Assembly (NCBI RefSeq): GCF_017742835.1
Contig: NZ_CP072392.1
Coordinates: 769,388 to 833,387, forward strand
Reading direction: 5' to 3'
DNA length: 64,000 bases
Origin: Aquabacter sp. L1I39
GTDB taxonomy: Bacteria > Pseudomonadota > Alphaproteobacteria > Rhizobiales > Xanthobacteraceae
The notes under the pieces were generated by a model that did no database searches, was not told where the DNA came from, and saw only the letters and a list, made by a program, of their open reading frames with translations. The position numbers were made by a program, and so were the translations under genes. This document shows, piece after piece, positions 51,112 through 60,091 of the stretch (within the stretch, counting starts at the first letter, position 1; every line of letters starts with the position of its first letter).

Positions 51112-52305
51112 ATGAGCAGGTCCTCGCAGCATCGAAAGTTTCCCGCCTTCAGCCGCCGCGCCGCCATGCTCGGCCTTGGCGCCGCCTTGGTGATGGGTGG
51201 TGCGGCCCGCGCCGACGACACCATCAAGGTGGGCCTCGTCGCCGCCCTCTCCGGCCAGTCCGCCAAGTCGGGCGAGGCCATCACGCGCGGCCTGGAAGTG
51301 GCCATCGACGAGATCAACGGCGCCGGCGGCGTGCTCGGGAAGAAGATCGAGCTGATCCGCCGCGACGACGAGAGCAACCCCGCCAAGGGCGTGGTCGCCG
51401 CCCGCGAGCTGGTGCAGAAGGAGAAGGTCGCGGCCTTCTTCGGCGGCATCGACACGCCGGTGTCGCTGGCCATCGTGCCCTTCGCCAACCAGGCCAAGGT
51501 GCCCTTCATCGGCGTGTGGGCAGCCGGCACCGCCATCACCCGCAATGGCGCGGCGGAAAACTACGTGTTCCGCGTCTCGGCCGTGGACGAATTGGTCGAC
51601 CAGGCCATGATCGATTACGGCATGAAGACCTACAAGACCAAGAAGCCCGGCCTCATGCTCATCAACAATCCCTGGGGCGAGGGCAATGAGAAGGGCCTTA
51701 AAGCCGCGGCTGCCGCCGCCAGCCTCACCGTCGCGGGTGCCGAGAAGTTCGACAATAACGACGTGGACATGGTGCCCCAGCTCACCCGCCTGAAGGAGGC
51801 GGGCGCCGACACCATCTTCCTGGTCGCCAACGTCCAGCCGGCCGCGCAAGTGGTGAAGTCACTGGATCGCATGGGCTGGGACGTGCCCGTGGTCTCCCAT
51901 TGGGGCCCGGCAGGCGGGCGCTTCACGGAGCTGGGCGGGCCGAGCGCGGAGAAGGTGCGGATGGTGCAGACCTATTCCTTCTCGGGAAACCTCTCCAAGA
52001 AGGGCGAGGTGGTGCTGGCCGCGCTGAAGACCAAGTATCCGCAGATCACCACCCTGGCGGATGTCACCCCGGCGGTGGGCATCGCCAATGCCTATGACGC
52101 CATGCACCTGCTGGCGCTCGCCATCGCCAAGGCCGGCACCACCGACGGCCCGGCCCTGCGCAAGGCCTTCTACGAGATCGGCACCTATGAGGGTCTCATC
52201 AAGACCTACTCGAAGCCCTTCTCGCCGGAGAACCAGGATGCGCTCTCCAAGGACGACTACATGTTCACCCACTTCAAGGGCGCCGAAATCGTGCCCGTGA
52301 ACTGA
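51112..52305 (+). CDS. ABC transporter substrate-binding protein, branched-chain amino acid/amide family
   Basis: This 397-aa periplasmic binding protein has a twin-arginine-like signal (FSRRAAMLGLGAALVMGGAARA). The two-lobe LivJ/LivK-type fold then starts IKVGLVAALSGQSAKSGEAI. Other landmarks are GGVLGKKIELIRRDDESNP, AFFGGIDTPVSLAI and KPGLMLINNPWGEG. The ligand is unknown. The downstream deaminase-like amidohydrolase and the sigma-54 promoter suggest a nitrogen-rich compound such as a pyrimidine or another cyclic amide. ATG 51112 is preceded by GGGAGAGGAG. The permease genes follow after a 433-bp repeat-containing gap. Confidence 0.9.
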   Translation: MSRSSQHRKFPAFSRRAAMLGLGAALVMGGAARADDTIKVGLVAALSGQSAKSGEAITRGLEVAIDEINGAGGVLGKKIELIRRDDESNPAKGVVAARELVQKEKVAAFFGGIDTPVSLAIVPFANQAKVPFIGVWAAGTAITRNGAAENYVFRVSAVDELVDQAMIDYGMKTYKTKKPGLMLINNPWGEGNEKGLKAAAAAASLTVAGAEKFDNNDVDMVPQLTRLKEAGADTIFLVANVQPAAQVVKSLDRMGWDVPVVSHWGPAGGRFTELGGPSAEKVRMVQTYSFSGNLSKKGEVVLAALKTKYPQITTLADVTPAVGIANAYDAMHLLALAIAKAGTTDGPALRKAFYEIGTYEGLIKTYSKPFSPENQDALSKDDYMFTHFKGAEIVPVN

Positions 52306-52313
52306 GGCGGCTC

Positions 52314-52443
52314 GCGCACCCTGCCCCCTCTCCCGCGTGCGGGGGAGGGATGGGGAGGGGGCAAGGGCCAGGAGGACGGCGGGCCTGCCGGGAACGACGC
52401 CCCCCTCCCTGCCCTCCCCCGCAAAGCGGGAGAGGGTGAAATT
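52314..52443. repeat. GC-rich hairpin repeat, copy 1
   Basis: It starts GCGCACCCTGCCCCCTCTCC and ends AAGCGGGAGAGGGTGAAAT. The opposed arms CCCTCTCCCGC and GCGGGAGAGGG make a long-range stem. Closely similar to 52516-52640. Confidence 0.75.
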
Positions 52444-52515
52444 GGAGAGGGTGCACGGGGCTGGTGGGGCGCATTGCCTGCAAGGCCCCGGCACCGGAAT
52501 GAACGGCACCCCCCC

Positions 52516-52640
52516 GCGCACCCTGCCCCCTCTCCCGCTCGCGGGGGAGGGATGGGGAGGGGGCGGGACCAAGGAGGACGGCGGGCCTGCCGGGAACGCC
52601 CCCTCCCTGCCCTCCCCCGCAAAGCGGGAGAGGGTGAAAT
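52516..52640. repeat. GC-rich hairpin repeat, copy 2
   Basis: A direct repeat of 52314-52443 with a few changes and a short deletion, spaced 202 bp start to start. Both copies include GGAGGACGGCGGGCCTGCC in the middle. Confidence 0.75.
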
Positions 52641-52738
52641 CGAAGCCGGCCCACCAAGAGGCCAAACGGCTTGTCTGAAACAAGCCGGCCCCAAGGGCGA
52701 CGATCGCTCGCCGCTGACACACTCGCGAGGCCCCCCGA

Positions 52739-53611
52739 ATGCTGATCGTCTCCGCTTTGGTCTCCGGCCTCTCGCTTGGGGCCATGTATGGGCTGATCGC
52801 GCTCGGCTATCACGTCACCTACGCGGTCTCGAACACCGTCAATTTCTCGCAGGGCTCCTCGGTGATGCTCGGGGCCGTGCTCTGCTACACCCTGTGGGTG
52901 ACGCTGGGCGCGCCGCTTGCCGTGGCGATCATCGGGGCGCTGGCCTTGGCGGCGCTGTTCGGGCTGGTGGTGGAACGCTTTCTGGTCCGCCCGTTCGCGG
53001 CGCGCGGCTCCAATGCTTGGCTGATGGCGACGGTGGCGGGCGGCATCATCCTCGACAATGCGGTGATGTTCACCTTCGGCAAGGAGCCCCGCTCCCTGCC
53101 CTCCCTGCTCGCCACCAAGCCGGTGAGCCTGTTTGGCGCCGGCGTCTATCCGCTCCAGCTCATTATCCCCGTCGTGGGCATCGCCATCGCCGCCGGCCTC
53201 CATGTGCTGCTGCGCCACACCAAGGCGGGCAAGCGACTGCTGGCGGTGGTGCAGAACCCGTCCGCGGCACGCCTCATGGGCATCGACGTGAAGCGCGCAA
53301 TCGCGCTCTCTTTCGCTGCGTCGGCGGTGCTGGCGGCGGTGGCGGGCATGCTGATCGCGCCGCTCATGTCGGTGGCGTCCGACATGGGGCTGATGTTCGG
53401 CATCAAGGCGTTTGCGGTGGCGATCCTGGGCGGCATCGGCTCGGCCACGGGCATCATGGTGGCGGGCTTCCTCTATGGCCTCGCCGAGGCGCTCATCACC
53501 GCCTATCTGGGCTCGTCTTACACCCAGATCCTGGTCTTCTCGGCGGTCATCGCCGCCCTCGCCTTCCTGCCCAACGGCCTGTTCGGCCGGGCCGCCGTGA
53601 AGAAGGTGTGA
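52739..53611 (+). CDS. ABC transporter permease, LivH type
   Basis: This 290-aa integral membrane protein has about eight hydrophobic segments. Family landmarks are LSLGAMYGLIALGYHVTYAV near the N-terminus, SQGSSVMLGAVLCYTLW, the coupling-loop region VQNPSAARLMGIDVKRAIAL and AVAILGGIGSATGIMVAG. It pairs with the LivM domain of the next gene to form the channel. It ends 1 bp before that gene. No clear Shine-Dalgarno precedes the ATG, but it lies at the conserved family start. Confidence 0.93.
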   Translation: MLIVSALVSGLSLGAMYGLIALGYHVTYAVSNTVNFSQGSSVMLGAVLCYTLWVTLGAPLAVAIIGALALAALFGLVVERFLVRPFAARGSNAWLMATVAGGIILDNAVMFTFGKEPRSLPSLLATKPVSLFGAGVYPLQLIIPVVGIAIAAGLHVLLRHTKAGKRLLAVVQNPSAARLMGIDVKRAIALSFAASAVLAAVAGMLIAPLMSVASDMGLMFGIKAFAVAILGGIGSATGIMVAGFLYGLAEALITAYLGSSYTQILVFSAVIAALAFLPNGLFGRAAVKKV

Positions 53612-53612
53612 G

Positions 53613-56063
53613 ATGGGACGCTTTTTCCTGCCCCTCGCCATCCTCCTCGGCGCCGGAGCCGTCGCCGCCTTCTGCTTCGTGGCGGAGAGCTACACGCAAT
53701 TCGTGATCGCCCTCATCGCGCTCACCGTGATCGTGGGCGTCGGGCTCAACATTCTCCTGGGCCTCGCAGGGCAGGTGTCGCTGGGCCATGTGGGCTTCTA
53801 CGCCATCGGCGCCTATGTGGAAGGCATCTTGATCCTGAAGGGTTGGGACTTCTTCGCCGCCCTGCCGCTGGCGGTGCTGGTGGCGGCGGCGCTCGGCGCG
53901 CTGCTGGCGCTGCCGGCGCTCCGGGTGTCCGGGCCCTATCTGGCCATGGTCACCATCGCCTTCGCCTTCATCGTCGAGCATGCGCTCATCGAGTGGAAGG
54001 ACGTCACGGGCGGCGCCAACGGCCTCATGGGCATCCTGCCGCCGGTGGTGGGCCCGATCATGTTCGCCGAGCGGGAAATGGCGCTGCTGGCGCTGGCCCT
54101 CGCCACCCTCAGCCTCATCGGGTTCTGGGCCTTGGCGGGCAGCCGGCTGGGGCGCGCCATGCGGGCGGTGCGCGACAGCGAGGTGGCGGCGCAATCCGTG
54201 GGCCTCAATCCGGTGAGCCTGAAGACGCTGGCGTTTGCCTTGTCCGCTGCGCTGGCGGGGCTGGCGGGGGCAGTGTTCGCGCCGCTCCTCATGTTCATCA
54301 GCCCCGGCTCCTTTCCCTTCTCCCAGTCCATTCTGTTCCTGTTCGCCGTGGTGCTGGGCGGGGCGGGAACCGTGCTCGGCCCGGTGCTGGGCGCGCTGGT
54401 GGTGGCGGGCCTGCCGGAGCTGCTTTCGGGGCTGGCCGAATATCGCCTGCTGCTGTTCGGCGCGCTGCTCCTCGCCGTGCTGTGGATCGCGCCCGAGGGC
54501 ATTGTGGGCCTCCTCGCCCGCCTGCGCCGGCCCGACCCGCGCGCGGCGCGCGACGGCCTGCCCGTGCCTATGTCCTGGCTCAGGCCGGAGAATGCCGCCC
54601 CGCTGCGCGTGGAGGGGCTGGGCATCTCCTTCGGTGGGGTGAAGGCGGCGGCGGGGGTGAGCCTTGAGGCTCAGCCCGGGGCGGTGACCTCGGTGATCGG
54701 CCCGAACGGGGCCGGCAAGACCACCGTGCTCAACATGATCGGCGGCTTCTACAGGCCCGATGCCGGCTCCATCCGCCTCGGCGAGGGCGCGGACCTCGCG
54801 GGCGCGCCGGCCTATCAGGTGGCCCGTGCTGGCATCGCCCGCACCTACCAGACCACCCAGCTGTTCGGCACGCTCTCAGTGCTGGAAAACGTGCGCATCG
54901 CCGGCGCCGATGCCGCCACCGCCGAGGCGCTGCTGGCCTTCGTGGGCTATGCCGGGGCGCTGGCCGCGCGCGCCGACGACCTGCCCCATGTGGACCGGCG
55001 CCTGGTGGAGATCGCCCGGGCGCTCGCCACCCGTCCGCGCGTGCTGCTGCTGGACGAGCCCGCCGCCGGCCTCATGCGGGCGGACAAGGATGCCCTGAGC
55101 GGGCTCCTGCGGCGCATCGCGGACGCCGGCATCGCCGTCATCCTGGTGGAGCATGACATGGCCATGGTCATGGGCATCTCCGACCATGTGGTGGTGCTGG
55201 ATGCCGGCCGCCCCATCGCCGCCGGCCCGCCCGCCACCATCCGCGAGAACCGACAGGTGATCGCCGCCTATCTGGGGGGCACGCAGACCCGCGCCCGGGG
55301 CCGCGCGGCGCCCTGGGACGGGCCGCGCGACGCCGTGCTCACCGCGCTGCGCCTCACCGCCGGCTATGGCGCCGCCCCGGTGCTGGAAGATGTGGGGATC
55401 GAGGTGCAGCCGGGCGAACTGGTGGCGCTGCTCGGCGCCAATGGCGCGGGCAAGTCCACCGCCATGAAGGCGCTCACCGGCCTGCTGCGGCCGGTTGCCG
55501 GCGACATCGTGCTGAAGGACGTGCGCATCTCCACGCTTTCCGCCCACCGCATCGCCCGCATGGGGCTGGCCTTGGTGCCGGAGGGCCGGCAGGTGTTCCC
55601 CGAACTCAGCGTGCGCGACAACATCCTGCTGGGCGCCACGTCCCGCCGCGACGCGCCCGATGCCGCAACGCTGGAGCGGGATCTTGCCGCCCAGCTCGCC
55701 CGCTTCCCGCGCCTGAAGGAGCGCATCGCCAGCCGGGCGGGTCTCCTCTCGGGCGGCGAGCAGCAGATGCTGGCGCTCGCGCGCGGCCTCATGGCGAAAC
55801 CCGACATCCTCTTGCTGGACGAGCCGTCCCTTGGCCTCGCCCCGGCCATCATCAACGAGGTGTTCGACGTGCTGGCCGAGCTGCGCGAGGAGGGGGTGAC
55901 CATCCTGCTGGTGGACCAGATGGCCGCCCTCGCCCTCACCGTCGCTGACCGCGCCTATGTGCTGGAAAGCGGGCGGGTGGTGAAGGCCGGCAGCGCGGCG
56001 GAGCTGACCGGCGATGCGGCGCTCGAGGCCGCCTATCTCGGCGCCAAGCCGGCGGCCCAATAG
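53613..56063 (+). CDS. Fused ABC transporter LivM permease + LivG ATPase + LivF ATPase
   Basis: One 816-aa protein carries three domains usually encoded separately. Residues 1-315 are a LivM-type permease (LNILLGLAGQVSLGHVGFYA, VVLGGAGTVLGPVLGAL). Residues about 330-555 are a LivG-type ATPase with Walker A GPNGAGKTT (about 363) and LLLDEPAAGL. Residues about 570-816 are a LivF-type ATPase with GANGAGKST (about 607), LSGGEQQMLALARG and LLLDEPSLGLAP. In the first ATPase the signature segment is DLPHVDRRLVEIARAL, lacking the key glycine of LSGGQ or LPYGD, so one composite ATP site may be degenerate. No internal stop or frameshift separates the domains. It is followed by the amidohydrolase gene. 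Confidence 0.92.
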   Translation: MGRFFLPLAILLGAGAVAAFCFVAESYTQFVIALIALTVIVGVGLNILLGLAGQVSLGHVGFYAIGAYVEGILILKGWDFFAALPLAVLVAAALGALLALPALRVSGPYLAMVTIAFAFIVEHALIEWKDVTGGANGLMGILPPVVGPIMFAEREMALLALALATLSLIGFWALAGSRLGRAMRAVRDSEVAAQSVGLNPVSLKTLAFALSAALAGLAGAVFAPLLMFISPGSFPFSQSILFLFAVVLGGAGTVLGPVLGALVVAGLPELLSGLAEYRLLLFGALLLAVLWIAPEGIVGLLARLRRPDPRAARDGLPVPMSWLRPENAAPLRVEGLGISFGGVKAAAGVSLEAQPGAVTSVIGPNGAGKTTVLNMIGGFYRPDAGSIRLGEGADLAGAPAYQVARAGIARTYQTTQLFGTLSVLENVRIAGADAATAEALLAFVGYAGALAARADDLPHVDRRLVEIARALATRPRVLLLDEPAAGLMRADKDALSGLLRRIADAGIAVILVEHDMAMVMGISDHVVVLDAGRPIAAGPPATIRENRQVIAAYLGGTQTRARGRAAPWDGPRDAVLTALRLTAGYGAAPVLEDVGIEVQPGELVALLGANGAGKSTAMKALTGLLRPVAGDIVLKDVRISTLSAHRIARMGLALVPEGRQVFPELSVRDNILLGATSRRDAPDAATLERDLAAQLARFPRLKERIASRAGLLSGGEQQMLALARGLMAKPDILLLDEPSLGLAPAIINEVFDVLAELREEGVTILLVDQMAALALTVADRAYVLESGRVVKAGSAAELTGDAALEAAYLGAKPAAQ

Positions 56064-56100
56064 GTCCCGCAGCCCAATAGGTCCCGGCGGCCCAATAGAT
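56052..56100. repeat. Small triplicate repeat at the end of the transporter gene
   Basis: CGGCCCAATAGGTCC and variants occur three times in 49 bp, spanning the stop codon. It is a local slippage-type duplication between the fusion gene and the amidohydrolase gene. Confidence 0.7.
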
Positions 56101-56118
56101 TTCAAGGAGCCCTTTCCC

Positions 56119-57351
56119 ATGAGCCTCGATCACATCTTCCGCAATGCCCGGATCGCCGGACGCGAGGACACGCTTGTCGACATCGGCATCAAGGACGGCC
56201 GCTTCGCCGCCATCGAGGTGAAGCTGGAGGCGGACGGGCCGCAGGAGGATCTGGGCGGCCGCCTGGTGGTTCCGGGCTTCTGCGAGACCCACATTCACCT
56301 GGACAAGTCCTGCCTGCTCGGCCGCTGCCAGTGCCAGAAGGGTACGCTGGACGAGGCCATCGCGGCGGTGGCCGCCGCCAAGAAGGGCTTCACCGAGGAG
56401 GACGTCTATGAGCGCGCCTCCCGCACGCTGGAAAAGGCCATCCTCCAGGGCACCCAGCGCATGCGCACCCATGTGGAGGTGGACCCGCGCATCGGGCTCA
56501 CCTCGGTGAAGGCGCTGCTGAAGCTGAAGCAGGCCTATGCCTGGGCCATCGACCTGAAGCTGTGCGTCTTCCCGCAGGAAGGCCTCTTGGATGACCCCGG
56601 CTGCGAGGACGTGATGGTGGCGGCGCTGGAGGCCGGCGCCGACGTGGTGGGCGGCGCGCCCTATATGGACAAGGACAGCCACGGCCAGATCGCCCGCATC
56701 TTCGCGCTGGCGCAGCGCTTCAACGTGGATATCGACTTCCACCTGGATTTCGGCCTCGACCCCTCCCATCTCGATCTCTTGGAAGTCTGCCGGCTGGCGG
56801 AAGAAACGGGCTGGAGCGGGCGGGTGGCCATCGGCCATGTGACCAAGCTCTCCGCCGTGCCCGAGCCGCGCTTGATGGAGCTGGGCAAGCGCCTGGCGGA
56901 AGCGGGCGTGGCGCTCACCGCCCTGCCCTCCACCGACCTGTTCCTGATCGGCCGTGAGTACGACCACAATGTCCCGCGCGGCGTGGCGCTGGCGCACAAG
57001 CTGAAGGAGATCGGGGTCACCTGCTCCCTCTCCACCAACAATGTGCTGAACCCCTTCACCCCCTTCGGCGACTGCTCCACGGTGCGCATTGCCAATCTCT
57101 ATGCCAATGTCGCCCAGGTGGGGACGCCCGCCGGCATGGCCGATTGCCTGGACATGGTGAGCGCGTCCTCCGCCAAGCTGATGAACGTGGCCGATTACGG
57201 CATCGAAGTGGGCCAACCGGCGAACCTCGTGGCCCTCGCCTGCGAAAGCCGTGCCCAGGCGGTGGCGGAACTGGCCCAGCCCTTGTTCGCCATGAAGGCC
57301 GGTCGCCGCACGGTGACCCGCCCGGCGCCGACGCTCCACCAGCCGGAATAG
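56119..57351 (+). CDS. Cytosine-deaminase-like amidohydrolase
   Basis: This 410-aa enzyme of the CodA/AtzC group of metal-dependent amidohydrolases has these metal ligands: FCETHIHLDKSCLLGR (HxH near residue 57), DIDFHLDFGLDPSHL, VAIGHVTKL and an Asp in LPSTDLFLIGREYDHN. It would deaminate or hydrolyse a cyclic amidine or amide such as cytosine, isopropylammelide or a related heterocycle, releasing ammonia. AAGGAG precedes ATG 56119. As the last gene behind the ABC transporter it probably acts on the imported compound. Its 3' end is 4 bp from that of the convergent pbp1A gene. The exact substrate cannot be read from sequence. Confidence 0.88.
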   Translation: MSLDHIFRNARIAGREDTLVDIGIKDGRFAAIEVKLEADGPQEDLGGRLVVPGFCETHIHLDKSCLLGRCQCQKGTLDEAIAAVAAAKKGFTEEDVYERASRTLEKAILQGTQRMRTHVEVDPRIGLTSVKALLKLKQAYAWAIDLKLCVFPQEGLLDDPGCEDVMVAALEAGADVVGGAPYMDKDSHGQIARIFALAQRFNVDIDFHLDFGLDPSHLDLLEVCRLAEETGWSGRVAIGHVTKLSAVPEPRLMELGKRLAEAGVALTALPSTDLFLIGREYDHNVPRGVALAHKLKEIGVTCSLSTNNVLNPFTPFGDCSTVRIANLYANVAQVGTPAGMADCLDMVSASSAKLMNVADYGIEVGQPANLVALACESRAQAVAELAQPLFAMKAGRRTVTRPAPTLHQPE

Positions 57352-57355
57352 GAGC

Positions 57356-59656
57356 TTATCTGCGCCCGCCCAGGAACGTATCCACGAACCAGCGGTCCAG
57401 CGTCATGGGCTCCTGCTGCTGCGGGGGCGCCTGCTGGGGGATGGAGCCGACCACGGCGGGCGGCAGATCGTCGGGCTGGCCGCCCTGCGGGAAGGGGAAG
57501 CCGAAGCCCGGCGCGCGGCCGCCGCCCGGCAGCTCGGCCACTGGAATGCCCTGGTGCGCCACCTTCATGTAGCGGCTCCAGATCTCGGCGGGCAGATTGG
57601 CGCCGGAGGCCTTCTTGGTGGGCGAGGAATCGTCATTGCCCAGCCACACGGCGGTGACATAGCGGGCGGTGTAGCCCACGAACCAGGCGTCGCGATAATC
57701 CTGCGAGGTACCGGTCTTGCCACCCGCCTGCCAGCCGGGCAGTTCCGCCCGGCGGCCGGTGCCGGCAACCAGCACCTCCTGCATCATGCGGTTCATCTCG
57801 CCCACATATTCCGGCGCGATCACCCGGCCCGGCCCCTGGCCCGCGCGGGCATAGAGCACCTTGCCGTTGGCGGCCTTCACGTTGTCGATCACATAGGGAA
57901 TGACGCCGATGCCGCCATTGGCAAACGGCGTATAGGCCGCCGCCATCTCCAGCACCGAGACTTCCGAGGTGCCGAGCGCAATGGAGGGGTTGGGGTCCAG
58001 ATTAGAGGTGATGCCGAGCCGCTTGGCGGTGGCCACCACCGCTTTCGGCCCCACTTCCAGCACCAGACGCACCGACACGGTGTTGAGCGACAGAGCGAGC
58101 GCCTGCTGCAAGGTGACCGGCCCGCGATAATCGTGGGTGGAGTTTTCCGGCCGCCAGCCCTTCAGCTGGATGGGTGCGTCCTCGCGCACCGTGTCGGGGG
58201 TCAGGCCATGCTCCAGCGCGGTCAGATAGATGAAGGGCTTGAAGGACGAGCCGGGCTGGCGGCGGGCCACCACCGCGCGGTTATACTGGCTCTCCTCATA
58301 GGACTTGCCGCCCACCAGCGCCTTGACCGCCCCGTCCGTGTCGAGGGAGACAAGCGCCCCCTGCCCCACCCCATACTTGCCGCCGGATTTCGCCAGCGTG
58401 TCGGTGAGCGCGGACTGGGCCGCGCCCTGGAGGGAGGCATCGATGGTCGTGCGCACGATCACGTCGCCGGACAGTTCGCCCACATAGGAATCCAGCTGGT
58501 CCATGACCCAGTCGGCCACATAGCCGGAGGAATCGGGCGCTGCCGGACGCACGAGCACGGCGGGGCGCGACAGGGCAGCCGCCGCCATGTCCGGCGTGAT
58601 GAGACCCTGCTCGCGCATGGCGGCGAGCACCAAAGCGGCGCGGTCCTGCGCGGCCTTCAGGTTGCGGGTGGGCGCAAGGCGCGAGGGCGCATTCACGATG
58701 CCCGCCAGCATGGCCGCCTCGGCCAAGGTCACGTTGCGTGCGGACTTGCCGAAATAGCGCTGGGCGGCGGCTTCCACGCCATAGGCGCCGGCACCGAAAT
58801 AGACGCGGTTGATATAGAGGTCGAGGATCTCGTTCTTGGTGAACTTCTGCTCCAGCCAGAGCGCCAGCACCAGTTCCTGGATCTTGCGCGAATAGGTGCG
58901 CTCCTGGGTCAAAAACAGGTTCTTGGCCAATTGCTGGGTCAGCGTCGAGCCGCCCTGCCGCACGCGGCGCGAGACGAGGTTGGCCGCCATGGCGCGGGCG
59001 AGGCCCTGGGGATCGAGCCCCATATGATCGTAGAAGCGCCGGTCCTCAATGGCGATGAAGGCCTTGGGCAGATAGGCCGGCACCTCCCTTAGGGGCACCG
59101 CCGCTCCACCCATGTCGCCGCGTGTGGCCAAGGGCTTGCCGTCCGCCGCCTGGATCATGACGGTGGGCGGGCGCTTGGGCACCATGAGGGTCTGCATGGG
59201 CGGCAGCTTGGAAGCCTCGTAGGCGACGACGCCGCCGACCACCAGAACCGCCCACACCCCGAGCACGAAGCCCCACTTGATGAAAAACCACAGGAAGGAC
59301 CCGCGCTTGCGGCGGCGGGGCGCCTTCTGCGTCCGCGCGGCCTTGCTGGCGCCTTTCGTGGACTTGCCGCCTCCGCCGCGCACCGGCTCGCGCCGGGCAC
59401 TCATGTCATACCCGTCAGGCGACGAAACGTGGTCCGCCGGCGCCGCGTCGCGAGGCTCGGAGAGGCGGGGCTCGGCCCGGTTGCCAGCGGGGCGCTCGCC
59501 CTTTCGGTCCGGCTTGCGCTCGGAATTCCGGTCGAGTCTCGGCGGTGCGCCGGCAGCACGGTCATTGGCGTCGAGGCGGATGTCGAAGCGCGAGTCCGGG
59601 CGTGCGTCCAGCATGGGCTCGCGCCGTTCCCCCTCTCCATTGCCTTTCCACGCCAT
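57356..59656 (-). CDS. Penicillin-binding protein 1A (transglycosylase/transpeptidase)
   Basis: This 766-aa class A PBP has a long Arg/Pro-rich cytoplasmic tail (1-120), then a membrane helix (FFIKWGFVLGVWAVLVVGG, about 124-147). The glycosyltransferase domain has AIEDRRFYDHMGLDP with the catalytic Glu and QGGSTLTQQLAKN. The transpeptidase domain has SxxK in RQPGSSFKPF (about 470), SLN in LALSLNTVSVRL and KTGTSQDYRDAW. It polymerises and cross-links peptidoglycan in the periplasm. The C-terminus is Pro/Gln-rich. ATG 59656 (MAWKGN) is preferred; an open frame 49 codons upstream has no family similarity. The tail length is at the upper end for alphaproteobacteria. Confidence 0.94.
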   Translation of the reverse strand: MAWKGNGEGERREPMLDARPDSRFDIRLDANDRAAGAPPRLDRNSERKPDRKGERPAGNRAEPRLSEPRDAAPADHVSSPDGYDMSARREPVRGGGGKSTKGASKAARTQKAPRRRKRGSFLWFFIKWGFVLGVWAVLVVGGVVAYEASKLPPMQTLMVPKRPPTVMIQAADGKPLATRGDMGGAAVPLREVPAYLPKAFIAIEDRRFYDHMGLDPQGLARAMAANLVSRRVRQGGSTLTQQLAKNLFLTQERTYSRKIQELVLALWLEQKFTKNEILDLYINRVYFGAGAYGVEAAAQRYFGKSARNVTLAEAAMLAGIVNAPSRLAPTRNLKAAQDRAALVLAAMREQGLITPDMAAAALSRPAVLVRPAAPDSSGYVADWVMDQLDSYVGELSGDVIVRTTIDASLQGAAQSALTDTLAKSGGKYGVGQGALVSLDTDGAVKALVGGKSYEESQYNRAVVARRQPGSSFKPFIYLTALEHGLTPDTVREDAPIQLKGWRPENSTHDYRGPVTLQQALALSLNTVSVRLVLEVGPKAVVATAKRLGITSNLDPNPSIALGTSEVSVLEMAAAYTPFANGGIGVIPYVIDNVKAANGKVLYARAGQGPGRVIAPEYVGEMNRMMQEVLVAGTGRRAELPGWQAGGKTGTSQDYRDAWFVGYTARYVTAVWLGNDDSSPTKKASGANLPAEIWSRYMKVAHQGIPVAELPGGGRAPGFGFPFPQGGQPDDLPPAVVGSIPQQAPPQQQEPMTLDRWFVDTFLGGRR

Positions 59657-60091
59657 CTGATTTTTTCCGCCATTCCTTGACTTTCGACGCGCCGTCTCCG
59701 CCTTGGTTGCACGCGGGAAGATGACAAGCGGGGACGCGGCCCCGAACCACCGGAAGCTGGGCCAGGCTCTCGCGCGAGGCTCCCGCACGCCTGATTCGCC
59801 CAACGCAGGGAGATCCGGAGGCGCCGTGGCCCCTGAACGCCGGATCCGTCATCACTCCCGGCACAGGCAAGGTGCGGCCCGTCCGGATCGATGTCCCTAT
59901 TCGACCTTCGATTGCGGCCATTTAAGGGGCGGTTAACGGCGCGCCCGCGACCTTCCCCAGCGGCCCAGCCGGATGCACCCGCTCCTTCCCAAAGGTCATG
60001 CCGCGCCGCGCCGTGACGGCGGGCCTTGTTTGCGTTAAAGCAAATTTCTTCCCCCGCTTGGGGCCAACGCCAGCTAGGTCGTCGGGATCGC
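59657..60091. other. Divergent gap between pbp1A and glnD
   Basis: The 435 bp between divergent genes must hold both promoters. I could not identify a strong promoter, operator or sigma-54 site, and no gene is supported. Confidence 0.45.

Larger units (their letters stand above)
52306..52738. other. Intergenic gap holding two GC-rich repeat copies
   Basis: The 433-bp gap inside the transporter operon contains two copies of a GC-rich repeat and no gene. The strand and operon order suggest transcription continues through it, with the hairpins possibly reducing permease expression relative to the binding protein. Confidence 0.6.
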
